Positions 23,301 to 36,004 are shown, counted from the stretch's first letter. The stretch is DNA of 64,000 nt from Trileptium ribeirensis (GCA_030248225.1 JASANE010021011.1:46357-110356); one strand, 5' to 3'. Program-made: numbers and translations. The notes: generated by a model not told the origin, from the letters alone.

Positions 23301-25860
23301 GCTGTTTTGCTAATTTAGCGGTTTCTTTTGGTCAGACCTAAGAAGCTATGGAGATTAGCAGGCCGCAGGCGCGCTTCACGAGGTGTTTTCGGTCCCCGCA
23401 CGTGTCTAGTTTATGGTATGATTGCTAAGGTGCCCTAGGGAGGCTGACACTGACACCTGCTCAAAACTCATAGTGACATGCCAATATTCTCTATTTCGGT
23501 CTCACTTGGAAGTTTTTTGGATCTCTCGCTTAATTGGTTGTGAGCGCGATAGAAACCCAAATGAATTGAGCTGTATTGCATGCCTAGGTAAAATTTGTCT
23601 CGGCTTTCGCCATTCAGGGCCGGAATTCGCTCAGCAGGAAGGTTTGACCAATGTGGCCCAAACAGGGCTCCGACAGTTCCCTGAAGGTTAACAGTCGGAT
23701 TAGTAGCCTTACGCGGTAGCTGCATCGCAATTTGGTAGTCGTTTACTTTGTGATAATGGCGTGGTTTAATCGAATAAAATTTGCATCGGCTGGTAGTAAC
23801 GATTCTACGTGAGCGTGATAAGTTTGATAAATTTGGTGGACCATGTTCTCGCTTCCGATTTTGAATATTTATTTCGGTTAACATGCAAGAGACAAACGAC
23901 ACGCGTCGAGGCTTGACTCATGCAGGCCTCGGCGCGGGACGCTGGTCGATGGACAGGACCAAACATTTAAACATATAACTTCTGCCTGGAAACGAAGGCT
24001 CGACAACCCGACGTGATTTTCTTTCATGTTTATTTCAAAATATGCACAGACAAGATATGGTAATCAGTGGTATGCGAAGAACAATTACCAAGATAATTGT
24101 TAAAAGCTTTACATGATAATAATGATGAGGCAAGCACAGATAATAAATAGATGCGTCCCGTTTGCCCTACAGAGGTATCGTAATAACTGTAAAACTGGCC
24201 CAATGGGGCCTTCCCCGGTCCTTGAGGTTTAGAAGTAAATCGAGCTAAAAACGAAGGACACGGAATTTCAAACCCGGATGGAAACCAGGGACTATTGTTC
24301 GCCCTGAACGCAGCGATGTGGGACGGACAAGGTGCATGCCAAAAATTTACGGACAACGACAATAACATAAATAGTATGCATGACGTAAAAGTACAGACAA
24401 ACGTACGGTACAACATATATGATCGCTTATCACGACTCCTGGAATTCCTTGATCTTAAAATTTATTCACCTAAAGAGTCCTTACCGGAATTTTATCTAAC
24501 AATCGACCAGTCATGTATGAACTATGATTCTCTAGTAAATTCCTTGGTTGCCGGACGGCTATATAACTGATACTGTGGCCACGGTTGGATACTCCCGATT
24601 TCAGATACGAGTAACAAACAACTGTCACGGTTAGTATACTTATGTGTTTGACAAATCGTATGTTTGCATGGTGTATTTGATCCCTGAGTGCCTTGGGGCA
24701 CCATTTGCATCTCGAGCCACAGAGTCTACAATGGTGCAATCCGGCGCATTAAAGAATGTGGTTGCTGCCAGCGAGTGAGTGGAGTCTACCGAAGCGTGGG
24801 CTCAGACAAATGCGACAATTAAAACGGCGAGGGCTGCACCATTCCATACTTCGTGTCTTCCATTGAACATGAATTCGTTGCTATAAGAACTGCTCATTCC
24901 GACTTGACAGGTCCAACAGTACTTTCGCTCTCGGAGATGATTAGGTCTTGCTTTTAGATCGGAGTTGAGCTGATCCTTAATTGCGCATGCTCTCAGTCAC
25001 AAAAGATTTGATCAAACTTGCTCTACCAAGAAGGAACTACGCACCCGAGTAAACGTACAAAGAATGACCATGGGCCGTAGTGAACTTCCATACAGTCGAC
25101 ATGAGAGTTTGGTGGGACTATTAAACTTCGGACTCTCTACAGTGTTCATCACTACTCGGTTGCTGACCACCGTATTCGATAACAGATCGTTTTGCAATTT
25201 CTGGACGGTCGGGGCCTGTCTCCGACCTGTGAAACTTAAGACGAACGTGACAAATACTCTTACGGGGGCGAGTTTTCGTTTTCCTATTTCAAATTTTAGC
25301 GAGTTTGTTCCTATTGGCCTAAGTTACCACCGCAGCGTGCAGTGCATAACAAAGGTAAGGTTAAGACTGAATCCGGGAGTGATCTAGTCTTATGAACAAA
25401 GATTTCCTAGGCCCAAAAAAGCGGGTTATTTTCTCAATGCGTGACTTCCAATTTTTGTGCGGCTAAGAGTGTTAACAGTCGATTACCTAACCTATTCCTA
25501 CGGAAGTCCGACCGAACATTCCTACGGAGATCATGTAAGGAGTGGCCAGTACTCAATGAGTGCAATGAATCGGGTAAGCTTAAGATTTTGCGGGGCGCTT
25601 ATCTGAGCGTAGTGTTTGAGGAGGCTTAGTGGTCAACGACTGTTCCATTTAAACGACGTCACCACTTTTTGTATGACCTGGAGTTATCTTCGGGCCAATG
25701 TATTCCATGCAACCTCAGTTGGTCAGGGTGACCATTATCCCAGAAATTAGTAATTTTGGCGGAATAGATATTGGGGAAATGACCTACGACGGGGGTCACT
25801 GCTCTGGAAATAGTTTGCGTTCACTTTTATTTATGCATTTTTGAATGGCCTGAGGAGATA
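23301..25860. other. Unresolved, possibly more retroelement sequence
   Basis: Composition is more GC-balanced than the flanks. Open frames at 23468-23902 (minus, 144 codons, Arg/Ser/Asn-rich), 24030-24416 (minus), 24295-24570 (plus) and 25064-25387 (plus) have no recognised motif. The plus frame at 24295 could be a Gag remnant, since a protease-like motif follows at 25861, but nothing specific supports that. Confidence 0.25.
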
Positions 25861-26052
25861 CCCAGGCTAATCCACGTGGAGGATATTGATGGTCGGGAGT
25901 TGTTTCATGAGGCTGTGGAAACAGGGGCTAGCGTGACGCTGATATTTTACAACGTATTTAAAGGCTTGTGGGAGGGCGTGAGTGATACGATTGAGCAGGA
26001 TTTCGCATCATCAATGCTACTTCTTGTTAGCCTGCGAGAGCTCCCGGGCTAG
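25861..26052 (+). pseudogene. Retropepsin-like fragment, catalytic Asp replaced
   Basis: An open frame reads HVEDIDGRELFHEAVETGAS followed by VTLIFYNVFKGL and ends in a stop after RELPG at 26052. The (D)TGAS-(V)TLI segment with the 'hydrophobic-D-G-R/K' lead-in is the active-site loop of LTR-retroelement aspartic proteases. Here the catalytic Asp position is Glu (GAA at 25918-25920), so the copy cannot be a normal active protease. The opposite flap and the second half are not seen. It lies ~2.6 kb past the decayed RT at 22714, so it belongs to a second element or a rearranged copy. Confidence 0.55.
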
Positions 26053-28180
26053 TTGTCTAACCAGGCACAATGCCCAGGGGCATTCCTGAGTTTCTTTATA
26101 GGGGCTATGCTGAGAAGGAGCCAACTTCTGTGTGGCTCCTTGAAGGAATAAATTATTTTGTGCCGACTTTGCCAGTCTATTTTTTGGCGGGCCCTCTAAA
26201 GGAGCCAAAGCTAATGAACACGTTGTGAAGCTAAGGTAAGCACGTTCCTACCTAGAACCTATGAGAAGCATTTCTCCAATTATAATTGAGCCGACCAGGA
26301 AGGCCTAAATCTACACTAAAAATGATACATGAGTGATTGTATAATGTTGGTTGTTAAATGTCTAAAGCAATCATGGGACTATAAATTGAGAGATGGGTGC
26401 ATGTGTCGGACTGAGTATGCCCTGACACTAACGATCTAAATCGGCACACATTTCATACTCTAGGGGGCGATTTGTACTGAGTTTGATGGTGCTTTTGCGA
26501 ACAGGTGTTATTATTTCCCTTAAATTACTTACTGCGCGGGATAGTCCGTTTATGGGGCTATCCAAAGATCCTGGAGGGGCCTTCTGACGTGTGGATGTTG
26601 AGTAATAAATGCTCAAAGTCGGTCCTGTTTGACATATAGTTATCAGGGACACTAAAAATTTTCTGGAGATTTTGACCCTGGCCACGGGTCACACTTCGGC
26701 TTGAGCGCCGGGCCTTAATATCCCAAATTTTCTTAACTAGCCTAACGGCAAATTTTAGTTCACCCACCCGGGGCAAAAAGGCCCGCAGAGGCCCTGCCCC
26801 CTACCGACAAAGGTGATTCGTTCGGCCCCGGTCCGGGCACCGAATGTTCTATTAATGCTGGCAAACCTTTGCACTTATTTCATGTTCCAATCAGTCCTAT
26901 AGCAAGTTTTCCAACTAAGATCCGCTTCCTATCAAATTTGTAACCGTGATCAGCTCAGGGAAAAATTCTCTGACATCCTAACTCAGCTCAATAAGCTTGA
27001 AAGTTTGGATCTGTGGCATCCAAAAGTTGGTTTTATGTTCTACCTATGATCACGGCGAACCAGAAAGACTTCGACCAAAATATTGCATCTCAAGTTTTGC
27101 GCGAGGACCCTGATTAGATATTGGTAATTCCAGGACTCAATTGGCGTAGCAAGTGTTGAACGAATGGGGATGCCTTACGGCGGACGGAAAAGTCAACTCA
27201 AGGAACATCTCGTTGCTACATTCAAACTTGAACATTTTAAGGCGATTGTGACCTACTTACGTACCTAACCTCGGGGAAATTAAACCCCCTTCTTGTTGTC
27301 CTAGCTTCCCACACCTATACTTACATCGTCGATCACGGCGGAGAGCACCAGCTACTACCCCTTCAGATGGTACTGGAGTATCCATCCATCCATCTCGCGA
27401 AAACGAATAGAAAACCTGACGATTACGCTAGCTAAGGTAACCACGGAGCTTGTCAGTAAAGTCGACCAAACTCCATGGCGTCGAACTCCAACTGATTCAA
27501 CCATCTCGGACGTCAGGCCCGACATCGAACATTTTGTCTATATTTTAAGATAGTCGGTTTGGCCCGGTCCAATCATGGGTATTCTTCTGCCGCCCCTAAT
27601 TTTGGAATTTTCTTTTAGATCGCCAATCGGAAAAGTTCAGAAAGTTTAAAATTCGGCGCTTACCGTAAACCTGTGGGCCGTTTGGGGGAGGCGAGAACAA
27701 TGGAAGAACATGTGGAGATTTGGGGCGAAGGTCAACATTTCGCCCTTTGTTCCTACAAACTTGATCTTCTTGTTTACGTCTGGCGAATTCCAAAAATAGT
27801 GAATATTATTACTAAAATTATTAAATACAACTATTAATATTATAAAATAAGCAAAGTAAACCGTAAGTCAGTTTAAGCCTTCAAATGTGAACCCTGGCCC
27901 CGTTTTCAATGATCAATCCTTATACTTTACATATATCTCCGTGCAGACATTGCACGTTGATATGTCATTCTGTGGTATGTATTTATTTTGTATCCCTTTG
28001 TTTCTTGCCGTCCATGTCTGCATTCCGATGGTGTCAATCCCAAGTTGTCTTTCCAATGCTATCCTCATATAACTAACGTGGGAACAGGCAGACATTACAT
28101 GTTTACCTGTAAGCCTGGGTGTTTGTATTTATCCTGATTTTTAAATTTCTTTAGACAGAGGCCGTTTTACGGGCACCCTA
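26053..28180. other. Unresolved GC-balanced region
   Basis: No reverse transcriptase, integrase or host exon could be recognised on either strand. A perfect 9-bp hairpin lies at 26115-26123/26133-26141 (AAGGAGCCA/TGGCTCCTT), and part of it is repeated at 26203. Small ATCC repeats occur near 27381. Minus frames at 26428-26776 and 27596-27793 look basic but carry no motif. Confidence 0.3.
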
Positions 28181-28320
28181 ACGTGGGGAACGCGCCGCCG
28201 AACAGGGCCCTCCCCGGGGTCAGAGACAGGGCATCCCGCGGGGAACCACCCGCCAGAAGGGCACCCCCGTCCTGGGCCTACCGGGTCCACCTCGGGGCTC
28301 CAAACCTACCCCCTATGCCA
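28181..28320. other. GC-rich island
   Basis: A sharply bounded Pro/Gly/Arg-coding GC-rich block ('cgcgccgccgaacagggccc', 'ccccggggtc'). It could be part of a decayed Gag or a low-complexity insert. It is followed at once by very AT-rich DNA. Confidence 0.4.
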
Positions 28321-28530
28321 CTATGTACTTATGTAACTATATATAAAGATTAAATTCGTAAAAATTAAGAATTTAACGAATTTTTGTATTTATTCTCTAT
28401 GCATAACTGTATATTTTATATATAGTTATATCTGTCTTCGCTGTTTCACTTTTCAATATATATATTCTAACTACAATTAGTTATTAATATTACTAATAAT
28501 TATTATTAATAATTTTGATTAAATTTAAAG
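28321..28530. repeat. AT-rich low-complexity stretch
   Basis: Strings of short AT palindromes ('taattattattaataatt', 'tatataaagatt'). No coding content. Confidence 0.6.
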
Positions 28531-28760
28531 ACAACGACAGAGAGCCAACAAAAGGAGAGAGACAGGCGGGGAGGAGAGAGAAAAAGAATCAGAAGGAAGA
28601 ACAGAAAGAACCAGAGAGGCAAACGAAAAAAGACCAAAGAGATCGGAAAAGAAAAGAAAGCAAACCACACGACAGACGACGAGGAGACAAGCAAAAGAAC
28701 GACCAAAGAGATCGATTAGAGAAAGAAAAACAAAGGAAGAACGGGGCACGGGAAGGGTAT
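28531..28760. repeat. Purine-rich (A/G) block
   Basis: About 230 bp almost free of T on the plus strand, with repeats of 'gagaga', 'aaagaa' and 'agaccaaagagatcg' (28631 and 28701). The plus frame gives an Arg/Lys/Glu/Gln-rich peptide, and the minus frames are Ser/Leu/Phe-rich. The biased bases explain both, so I do not call a gene. Confidence 0.7.
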
Positions 28761-30111
28761 GGAGGCAAGGGGTTCCCGGGGGAATTTCTGTGGGCTGGGG
28801 TTAAATTCGGTCCCAGGACGCAAAATGGGTTCCAATGATACCAAACACGAACGGGTTAGCCCGATATTAGGACCTGACCCACGCGGGTTGAGTTATATGT
28901 ATTAGTGTAGGGACCTTTGGCAGGCTCTCCTGACCTAACGGCTGGGCAGAACGATATCCCAGGGCAATCGTTGGATTTGTCATGAGAAGCCGATTCAGAT
29001 GAGGGGTAACACCCTTGTTCCATGATCAGAATCAAGAAAAGCACTAAAATGATAGAATTAGAGAGAGCCTGGACAAAGGTGGGGCGCTGTTTACGGCCGT
29101 CCCGTGTTAATGGGAGGGCAGACGGCGACCCACCGGGTATATTTAGAATCGCCTCTACCAGGTGAACACAACGAGGGGTGCTTTGCAGACTTTCAGAGGA
29201 TAAAATTTTCAGAATTTTGTGCCCATTATTAGATCTAGGCGATTTTGGGGCGTTACTACGTGTCAAGGGTCGTATAAAGACCCACCGCATATCGTTGTAT
29301 TCGCCAAGAGTAGATAAGTCGAATATGGTCAGATTCCAACATTTAGGGCTGGCGAAAAAATAATACTATATCACAAAATAGAAGAAAAGTGAATGTCGCT
29401 TTCTACAGTATATAATGGGAAATTATAGGCAAGAAGAAAGGGGACGCGTTATAACGGCTGAACGGCTGGGCCAATCAAGACCCACCAGGGCTTGTTGAAA
29501 CCCTTGATATTCGGGCTATACAACAGACTGTAATACCGGAATTGCTCCTGAAACAGGAGGGAGCAATAGGGGCACTCCTAATCGATTTTGATGGAAATAC
29601 CATATGCAGGCACGTTTTCGCTGTACTCAGTGTACAACTAGACGGGCAGATCGGAACGTGACGATGCTGTTATGTTATAGGATCAATGAATCGACACAGT
29701 GATAAACAGAAGTCCGATCGAGGATCTTCCATGGAAAATGGTATAGAGTTATACACTCGGCGATGGCGTTGATTCGGAGGCGATTTGGCCCTGATCGGTT
29801 CGTATTGAAGCTGTAGCAAGCTAGACAGAGTGTTTTGCATCAGGAACGAATCGGGCCAAGGTTTACCCTAGATTTGGGAATACATTGGGGCCAAAAGAGA
29901 TTTGCGACGCGGAAAAGCGGTGCGATCAAATGATGACAACTACTCTACCTAGCGTAGGTAGCGGTTGTTTAGACGGCTAGAAGATGAAATTAATAATGTA
30001 ACTCAATAAGCTATGAACCGAATTTGTTCTATTAGACCTCAAAGGAAAGCGCATTAAACTTTACACCGAAAGGTATTCGAAGCATAAATTCAAATTCCGG
30101 AGCGGTACCCG
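28761..30111. other. Unresolved GC-balanced region
   Basis: A 144-codon minus frame (28856-29290) contains one hydrophobic stretch (IILVLFLILIM) but no recognised domain. A hairpin lies near 29541-29569 (ATTGCTCC...GGAGCAAT). Otherwise nothing is recognised. Confidence 0.3.
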
Positions 30112-30137
30112 GGACACGGCTCCTTGAAGCCGTGTCC
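30112..30137. other. Perfect 10-bp hairpin
   Basis: GGACACGGCT, a 6-base loop (CCTTGA) and AGCCGTGTCC. The first of three perfect inverted repeats within 200 bp. Confidence 0.85.
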
Positions 30138-30197
30138 GATTCACCTGTTTATGAAAATCCTGTTTGTTGTTATCGCGTTTATCGTTGTTTTCCTTTA

Positions 30198-30230
30198 AGC
30201 TTAACCATAGGGAGAAGTTTTGGTTAAGCT
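30198..30230. other. Perfect 10-bp inverted repeat
   Basis: AGCTTAACCA at 30198-30207 pairs with TGGTTAAGCT at 30221-30230 across 13 bases. Confidence 0.85.
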
Positions 30231-30287
30231 AGGTAAAATTAATATTTAATATTTCACTACTCCCCAGCGAATATCGGTGTCAGTGTT

Positions 30288-30305
30288 GTTCGTCGTCCGA
30301 CGAAC
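30288..30305. other. Perfect 8-bp hairpin
   Basis: GTTCGTCG-TC-CGACGAAC, unusually CpG-rich for its surroundings. Confidence 0.85.
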
Positions 30306-33246
30306 AGCCATCGCCGTTCGATGCATAGTGAGCGGCCAGGAGGCCTATTCCCGGATGGTCGCAATTTTGATCTTACGTGCCCAGGAACGTACTCAAGAAA
30401 TTCTGACCTGGTCGCAGTTTCCATGAATCCTACAATTTTCCTATGATCGGTTCTATACATGTGATTTCGCGTCTCCTTGGTTCAATATACGTACCAATAT
30501 AAAAGCGCGACATACGTAACGGACAAACAAAGCAACACGAAAAGCCGTTAAAATTTCGTACATGAAAGCATATGGTACACGAATAGACAAAATAAACAAG
30601 GTGAAAGACGGGCAATACGAATCCATGGCTCTACAAGGGTCAGGTTTACCCGATGGGTATGTTGAATCGGATCGCGTCAGAGCGCTGGTTATCAACCTTT
30701 CGGGTTTGTCGAGTCCGTAACAACGGGCCTTGATGAGAGTTAGGGCCAATGTATAGGATTTTAATCTTGTGTCCACTAGTATAATAGGAAATTATTACAT
30801 AGCTAGAGTTGAAGATTCTGTTTCTGCTTTTGTTTGTTGTTTTTTTTTATTTTTCCTTAATTATCATTGAAGTCCAACAATTTTTAAGGTAGTTGGATAT
30901 TCGCCTACCTAGGCGTTTGGAATGTACGATTCCGTTCCAGATTTAAACAAAATAACAATTATAGACTCACCTAAAATGCACTCGTGCATTGACCAGTTTA
31001 ACCCTAAAGATGTTGGTTACCATGTCAGAGCAAATTTCATAGTTAATAACTTTAGCAATCACATCAATTTATAAAATATTTTCCTTCAGTAAAAGACAAA
31101 AACACTGGAAAGCCTGGAAAACGATGCGCCAAATATCAACCAAAAAATTTGCTTTCATGCTACTCAACAAAATGTGTGATAACCATTGAATAAATTTTAC
31201 AACACCGAGTAAATATTATCAAGTACTTCATAAAAATAATTTCATTTTTAGTATCAACAACCAGAATGGAATGCATCTTAAATGAATTATTTAAATATTA
31301 ATTAAATGAGATAACATAACAAAGCTACTTTACGACAGACATTGTGTAAGTTTACTGCACGGATTTTTTTGATCATAAAAACTTACTGTTGTCACTACTA
31401 AAAATCTGTCTACTTATGCCTAGATAATTCCATACAAAATCCCACGCTATGAAAACTAATGCAAATTGAAACTCTCAGATTAGAGGAGGTTTTGCCAGCC
31501 AAGGAGCTTCGCATGTCGTAAGCGCCATCTAAGAATAAAGCGGTATGTTGTAGACATTACGATACATATTGCGTTGATTTTATACAGCGAAACACAAGGT
31601 AAATTGATCAGGGGTAATTGTTATCTAGTTTCACAACTATTTCAACGTTGAATGCAAAATTTTTTTCGGCCAGAAAAGTGTATTTGTTCATAACAATATA
31701 CTTATCGTATAGTATTAGCCATGGTAACATTTCCAACAAAGCACATAACACCGCGCTAAAATAGAAAAGCACAGCGCCTTTTTCCACTGAAGTAACATAC
31801 TAGAGCATTAAGGACAGATGAATTTCAAAGCAAGACAGTTGCTGTGAAACATTTTTCTCATCTTCAATGGTGGGAGAGCAGTTTTCAACAACAGACCTGT
31901 TTAGCAAAGCCAATTAAGCACACTATTCACAATACCTTCCTTCTGAATATTTTGGTGCAATTTGCTCGGGCGAAGTTAATTTAAGGGCTTTCAACACAAG
32001 CGGAGATCCAAAATTTCTTCTACTGTGATGCGATATGATAGAAAATTATGTTTTTGACCCCGTTAAAATGTGTTTGTTCTACGAATGTTCAAGCTAGACG
32101 CATCAAAATTACGAAAAGGTGTTGAGCAAGTAAGCTTCCTCATCTTCATGATGAGATTTTTAAATTTTGACTTCAAAATCAAAGATAATGCTTCAACATC
32201 GAAAAAAATTATGATTATGGCGCAAAAACGCCGGGATGCATCTTTTGTATCGGTACTTCTTCACTAACAGGGTCATAGATACATCACCGAATAACGTTTA
32301 TATTACGCCAAAAGCATACACAAAAATACCGAAGATATTTTTTGATATCTCATCGTAATATCGAGTTATGCCTCTTACATTCAACACCCAATGAAGACCA
32401 CTACTCTTTATATATACATCGCGTGGAAAGCTTAGGGATTTTACGCGCAATTTTATAGCAGCGATGCAGAACAATCCGCGGGCGCTATATAACCAATTTT
32501 TTTTGAATCTTCTACATGAAAAAATTTAGTGAGTTGGCATGGTTGGTGCCCTGTACTGATAACGCAATTTTCAAAAAAATCAAAAACCGAAATCGCAACA
32601 GTTTCAAATTGAGTGTACAAGCATACCTGCAAAAATATCGAAAAAATAAAAACGTCCCGAGCGGATGATCCAAAGAACCTATAAACACCAGACACCAGCA
32701 ACCAAAATTGAGCTCAAACCACCAGGTCCGACACCAGGTCCGACTGGAAAACATATCGAAAAATCAAATATTCAGATTTCTCAACAGTAAAAAGACGATA
32801 AATTGTGGCTCCTCGACGGTTCATTCATAAATGCCCTTGTCAGGGTTTGTGGTTTCATTTGGAGAAATCACTACATTTTTGGCTCTTCTATTAATTCTGC
32901 CGGCGTCGTCTCGAGTTCGGACCATATTTATAAAACAACAAAGCTATGTAAGTGCTATAGTTGCTCGGATTCCTGATTGCTTGCAAAAAATGGAAAAATG
33001 CCACAGTCGTTTTGACAATATGCGTTATTACAACGTTTCATGGAAAACTGATAACCTTTATCGTCACGTCAAGTCGTCGTTCCTTATTTCTTTGGAGGTT
33101 TCTTTTCATGGAACAATATTGTACATATTCAATAAGGATATATATAACGCTTTTGAGATCACCGTAATGAAAAGATTTCGATACTCATGCTTGCTTCATA
33201 GTGAGCTGACAATACAGATAAAATAAATATTTCTTTCCACATTTTA
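30306..33246. other. AT-rich, no supported gene
   Basis: After about 30.8 kb the DNA returns to AT-rich. The 131-codon plus frame 32831-33226 starts MPLSGFVVSFGEITTFLALL, which resembles a signal peptide, but it lies just past the 3' end of the globin-like gene on the other strand and has no recognised domain. I give it low weight. Confidence 0.3.
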
Positions 33247-33510
33247 TCAAGTTACTTTTCCTCGGCGACCAGTTATCAAAAATTGCTGCGAGGCAAGGTA
33301 GCGAGCAATCTTAAATTCTGCTTGATATCCCAAGTTAAGGTGATCAACCACATACGATACAAATATTGCCCAAGCGCGCAAAGCCTCTCGATACCATTTG
33401 TCCCGTATGATAAATCCCGTGCAGTATTCCAAGAGACTGAGCGCAAGTGAGTCCCAGTGCTTTTGTTGGCACATCTGTCCACCGTCAAAGTACAACAAAG
33501 ATCGCCCAAC
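33247..33510 (-). CDS. Globin-like protein, 3' exon (F-G-H helices)
   Basis: Minus-strand exon with a strong acceptor (TTGCTTTTATTTTCAG) at 33511-33526 and a stop at 33247-33249, giving 87 codons. It starts VGRSLLYFDGG, then HWDSLALSLLEYC (G helix), then EALRAWAIFVSYVVDHLNLG followed by Y (H helix). The 'VGR...HW..L...LLE......E...AW......V..HL..GY' pattern is that of the globin F-G corner to H helix. In typical globins the proximal haem-binding His follows the LG of the F helix ('LG..H'); here that residue is Leu (VGRSL), and the FG loop is a few residues longer than usual. Joined in phase 0 with 37545-37763, it gives a 160-residue chain, normal globin length. Its haem binding is therefore doubtful. 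Confidence 0.6.
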   Translation of the reverse strand, partial: VGRSLLYFDGGQMCQQKHWDSLALSLLEYCTGFIIRDKWYREALRAWAIFVSYVVDHLNLGYQAEFKIARYLASQQFLITGRRGKVT

Positions 33511-35249
33511 CTGAAAATAAAAGCAATGCAAATATCTATCATTCAACGGGTTAGTTTACGAATTATATTGAAACTGTCTGGGACGGCGTCACTCTTTTTT
33601 CTTACATGTGTGTTTGTGTGATCATATAGGGATCAGATTTGTTGAAGCACGATTCCGCGAGTGCAAAATAGTAACTGATCGCCCCACATCATCATATATC
33701 GCCTAACATCATCATACAGTATATACATACAGTAGAGTGTACTTATACTGAAAATGCTTTTATAGTGAAATGTTCGTTTGGTGTAGGCCATATTGTTGAT
33801 ACAAAACAAAGGCGGGTATGGTAAAACAGCTTTACTATGAATTTTTGATCAGTCCTAAGCGGACTTTGCTGGATATAATATTAGGAAACAGTAGTTGCAA
33901 TGGTTCTCGCATACAACTAGCTTAAACATGCTATATATATTTTGTAGTCAGGAAAAACGACGACACTAATCTTTCAACCGAGCAAAACTAAAGGACTCTA
34001 GTTGAGAAAATATATTTTGAGAATTTTGATTGTCTCTGTGCCACAAACAGTAGATAGTACTCTACGATTTATTGTACAATTGCAGCAAAACGTTAGGGCA
34101 TGAAGACAATTTGTATGCGTCGTAGTAGGGTTTTGCGCGCTCGAAACCCGCTGGTATACGGAAAATAAAATAATTGGCCACTTTAAGATATATATCTAGA
34201 ATTGTTTTGTTGCATTTTAGTTATGCTGTGAAGTTATCATTTTTTTGGTATATATTTCATAAACTTTTACATGATGAATATGGAATATACATGTATTGAT
34301 ATCACGGGACACCGTTTCTACGATAAAACAGTAACACAAGGATTTTTTATGCTAGGGTATATGAAAATTTAGAAGTTGCACTTTTTGTACTAATTTAGCT
34401 GTTGCTTTAGCAGAGTATGCAAGTACTATGCATATATTGTGCAAGTAAAAGTGTTCACCCGAGATGATTTTTTTTAATTTGTCCGTACGAAGCGCTGGAT
34501 CCTAAAATAATATGTGTATCAAGGAACTTATGGCGTGCGAAAAGAAGTGATACTAATCCGAATACTTCGCTGGTACGATTGTGTATTGTTCAGCCTCTGT
34601 GTTCGAATAAGAACCATGTGCCTTTACCGCGGTGATTTAGTAAATCACGTTGCGTGGTTACGGCCAGAGCGATTTTGATTTCAGTGTATATTCAACAGGA
34701 TGATATAGTTTCGTAACGCAGCAAGTTTTGATATCGTTTCGAAGTTCAAGTAATCAGATCATTATGACGCTGTGGGATGGTGGCGTGCATTTGTCGCAAC
34801 TCGTTCTTTTAATACGGCAATGTTATTGACAATATGGAAAAGGAATGATCCAGAAACATATATGTATCCACACGGCGTTAGCTGCGTTGGTAGGAATAAA
34901 AGGACTAGTTAACTGTACTTTGAGTTTCAAGCAGCACAAATGGAAGCATCCACACCAATTCGCGACCTGCGCAACATGTGAAATGTGCGACACCGCTGAT
35001 CGACAGTCAAAGAAATGCCGAATATTTCATGCTACACAATTGGCAATATCTCATGGTCAGGTTTCGTTTTGGCTTGCTGTTGAACTCGGTAGAAGGAATT
35101 AAACTAGTAACTCGCAAGCGATAATGAAACGGAGAGAGCTTGGTTTCATCAAGCGGACATTGTGTGTAAAATCACAATTTGATTTTGATGTCTACACGAC
35201 GCCAAAACATATGTAATCCTGAATTATTAAAACCATGGAGGCTCGCCGA

Positions 35250-35910
35250 CCCATACCTATCGAAAACAACCGAAAAAAGCGCGAAGTGTTTGTGTTGGCC
35301 TCTAGATAACCAAGCCATCGTATCCAGCGTACTGAAAAACCTATAAACTCATATAACATTCTTGACACCCTGTACGAAATACATACCCAAAATACAGAAG
35401 ACAGAATATATTCAATAAGCAATCTGGTTCAATGACCCTAACAACATTGAAAACATTTGAAAAATCATTAGATACCCGTGCTGGACTCTAGATAAGCAAA
35501 TAATCGTATCCAGCTTAACGAAATATTATTATAAACTATTCTTGATTGCGACATACGCAGTAAGTAACCAAACAACTGGAGACAGACTATATTCTAAAAA
35601 TCGGGTTCACTGATACAAAACCCATTGAAAACCCACGAAAAGGTACAAAGTATGCAAGCTGAATTCTAGGTAATCAAACTACTAATTCAGCCTTCAGAAA
35701 AACCTATATTGTACATATTTCTTGATGGTCTGTACGTAATACATAACCAAACAAGCAGAAACGCATAACATTTAGGAAATCAAGTTCTTCTACCGTAAAA
35801 CGCTTGAAACCCCATTAACAGGTATAATATAGTCCAGTATCGCATTACATAGCAAGTCCATCGTATCTAGCATGCTTGATAACCAACCTAATATTCACTC
35901 ATTTTGTGGT
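35250..35910. repeat. 177-bp tandem repeat, about 3.7 copies
   Basis: The landmark 'tctagataa.caa...atcgtatccagc' recurs at about 35309, 35487, 35664 and 35840, a period of 176-178 bp. Each copy also carries a form of 'attcttgac...ctgtacg.aatacata.ccaaa' and 'agaagacagaatat'. The copies are well diverged. Similar monomers occur at 5300-5480 and 5780-5905. Confidence 0.8.
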
Positions 35911-36004
35911 AAAAACAGGCAATAGCATGCCGATATTTAAAAAATGGCTATTTACGACAAATGATCCACGAACCATATTCGTGCCCACAGCGATGCAAGG
36001 AGTG

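Noticed and set aside
23468..23902. 144-codon minus-strand frame
   Set aside because: No recognised motif. It lies in decayed retroelement surroundings and its only merit is length, so I mention it but do not call it a gene.
28515..28838. 107-codon Arg/Lys/Glu-rich frame resembling an RS-type or nuclear protein
   Set aside because: Fully explained by the purine-rich tract.
28856..29290. 144-codon minus-strand frame with a hydrophobic patch
   Set aside because: No start context, no domain, and it is within the unresolved GC-balanced region.
32831..33226. 131-codon plus frame with signal-peptide-like start
   Set aside because: No domain and no splice or poly(A) support; it sits in the 3' flank of the globin-like gene. 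Kept only as a note.
34845..35102. Plus frame with Cys cluster CATCEMC, like a zinc-binding motif
   Set aside because: Other frames are open across much of the segment and the Cys/His spacing fits no zinc-binding family I know.
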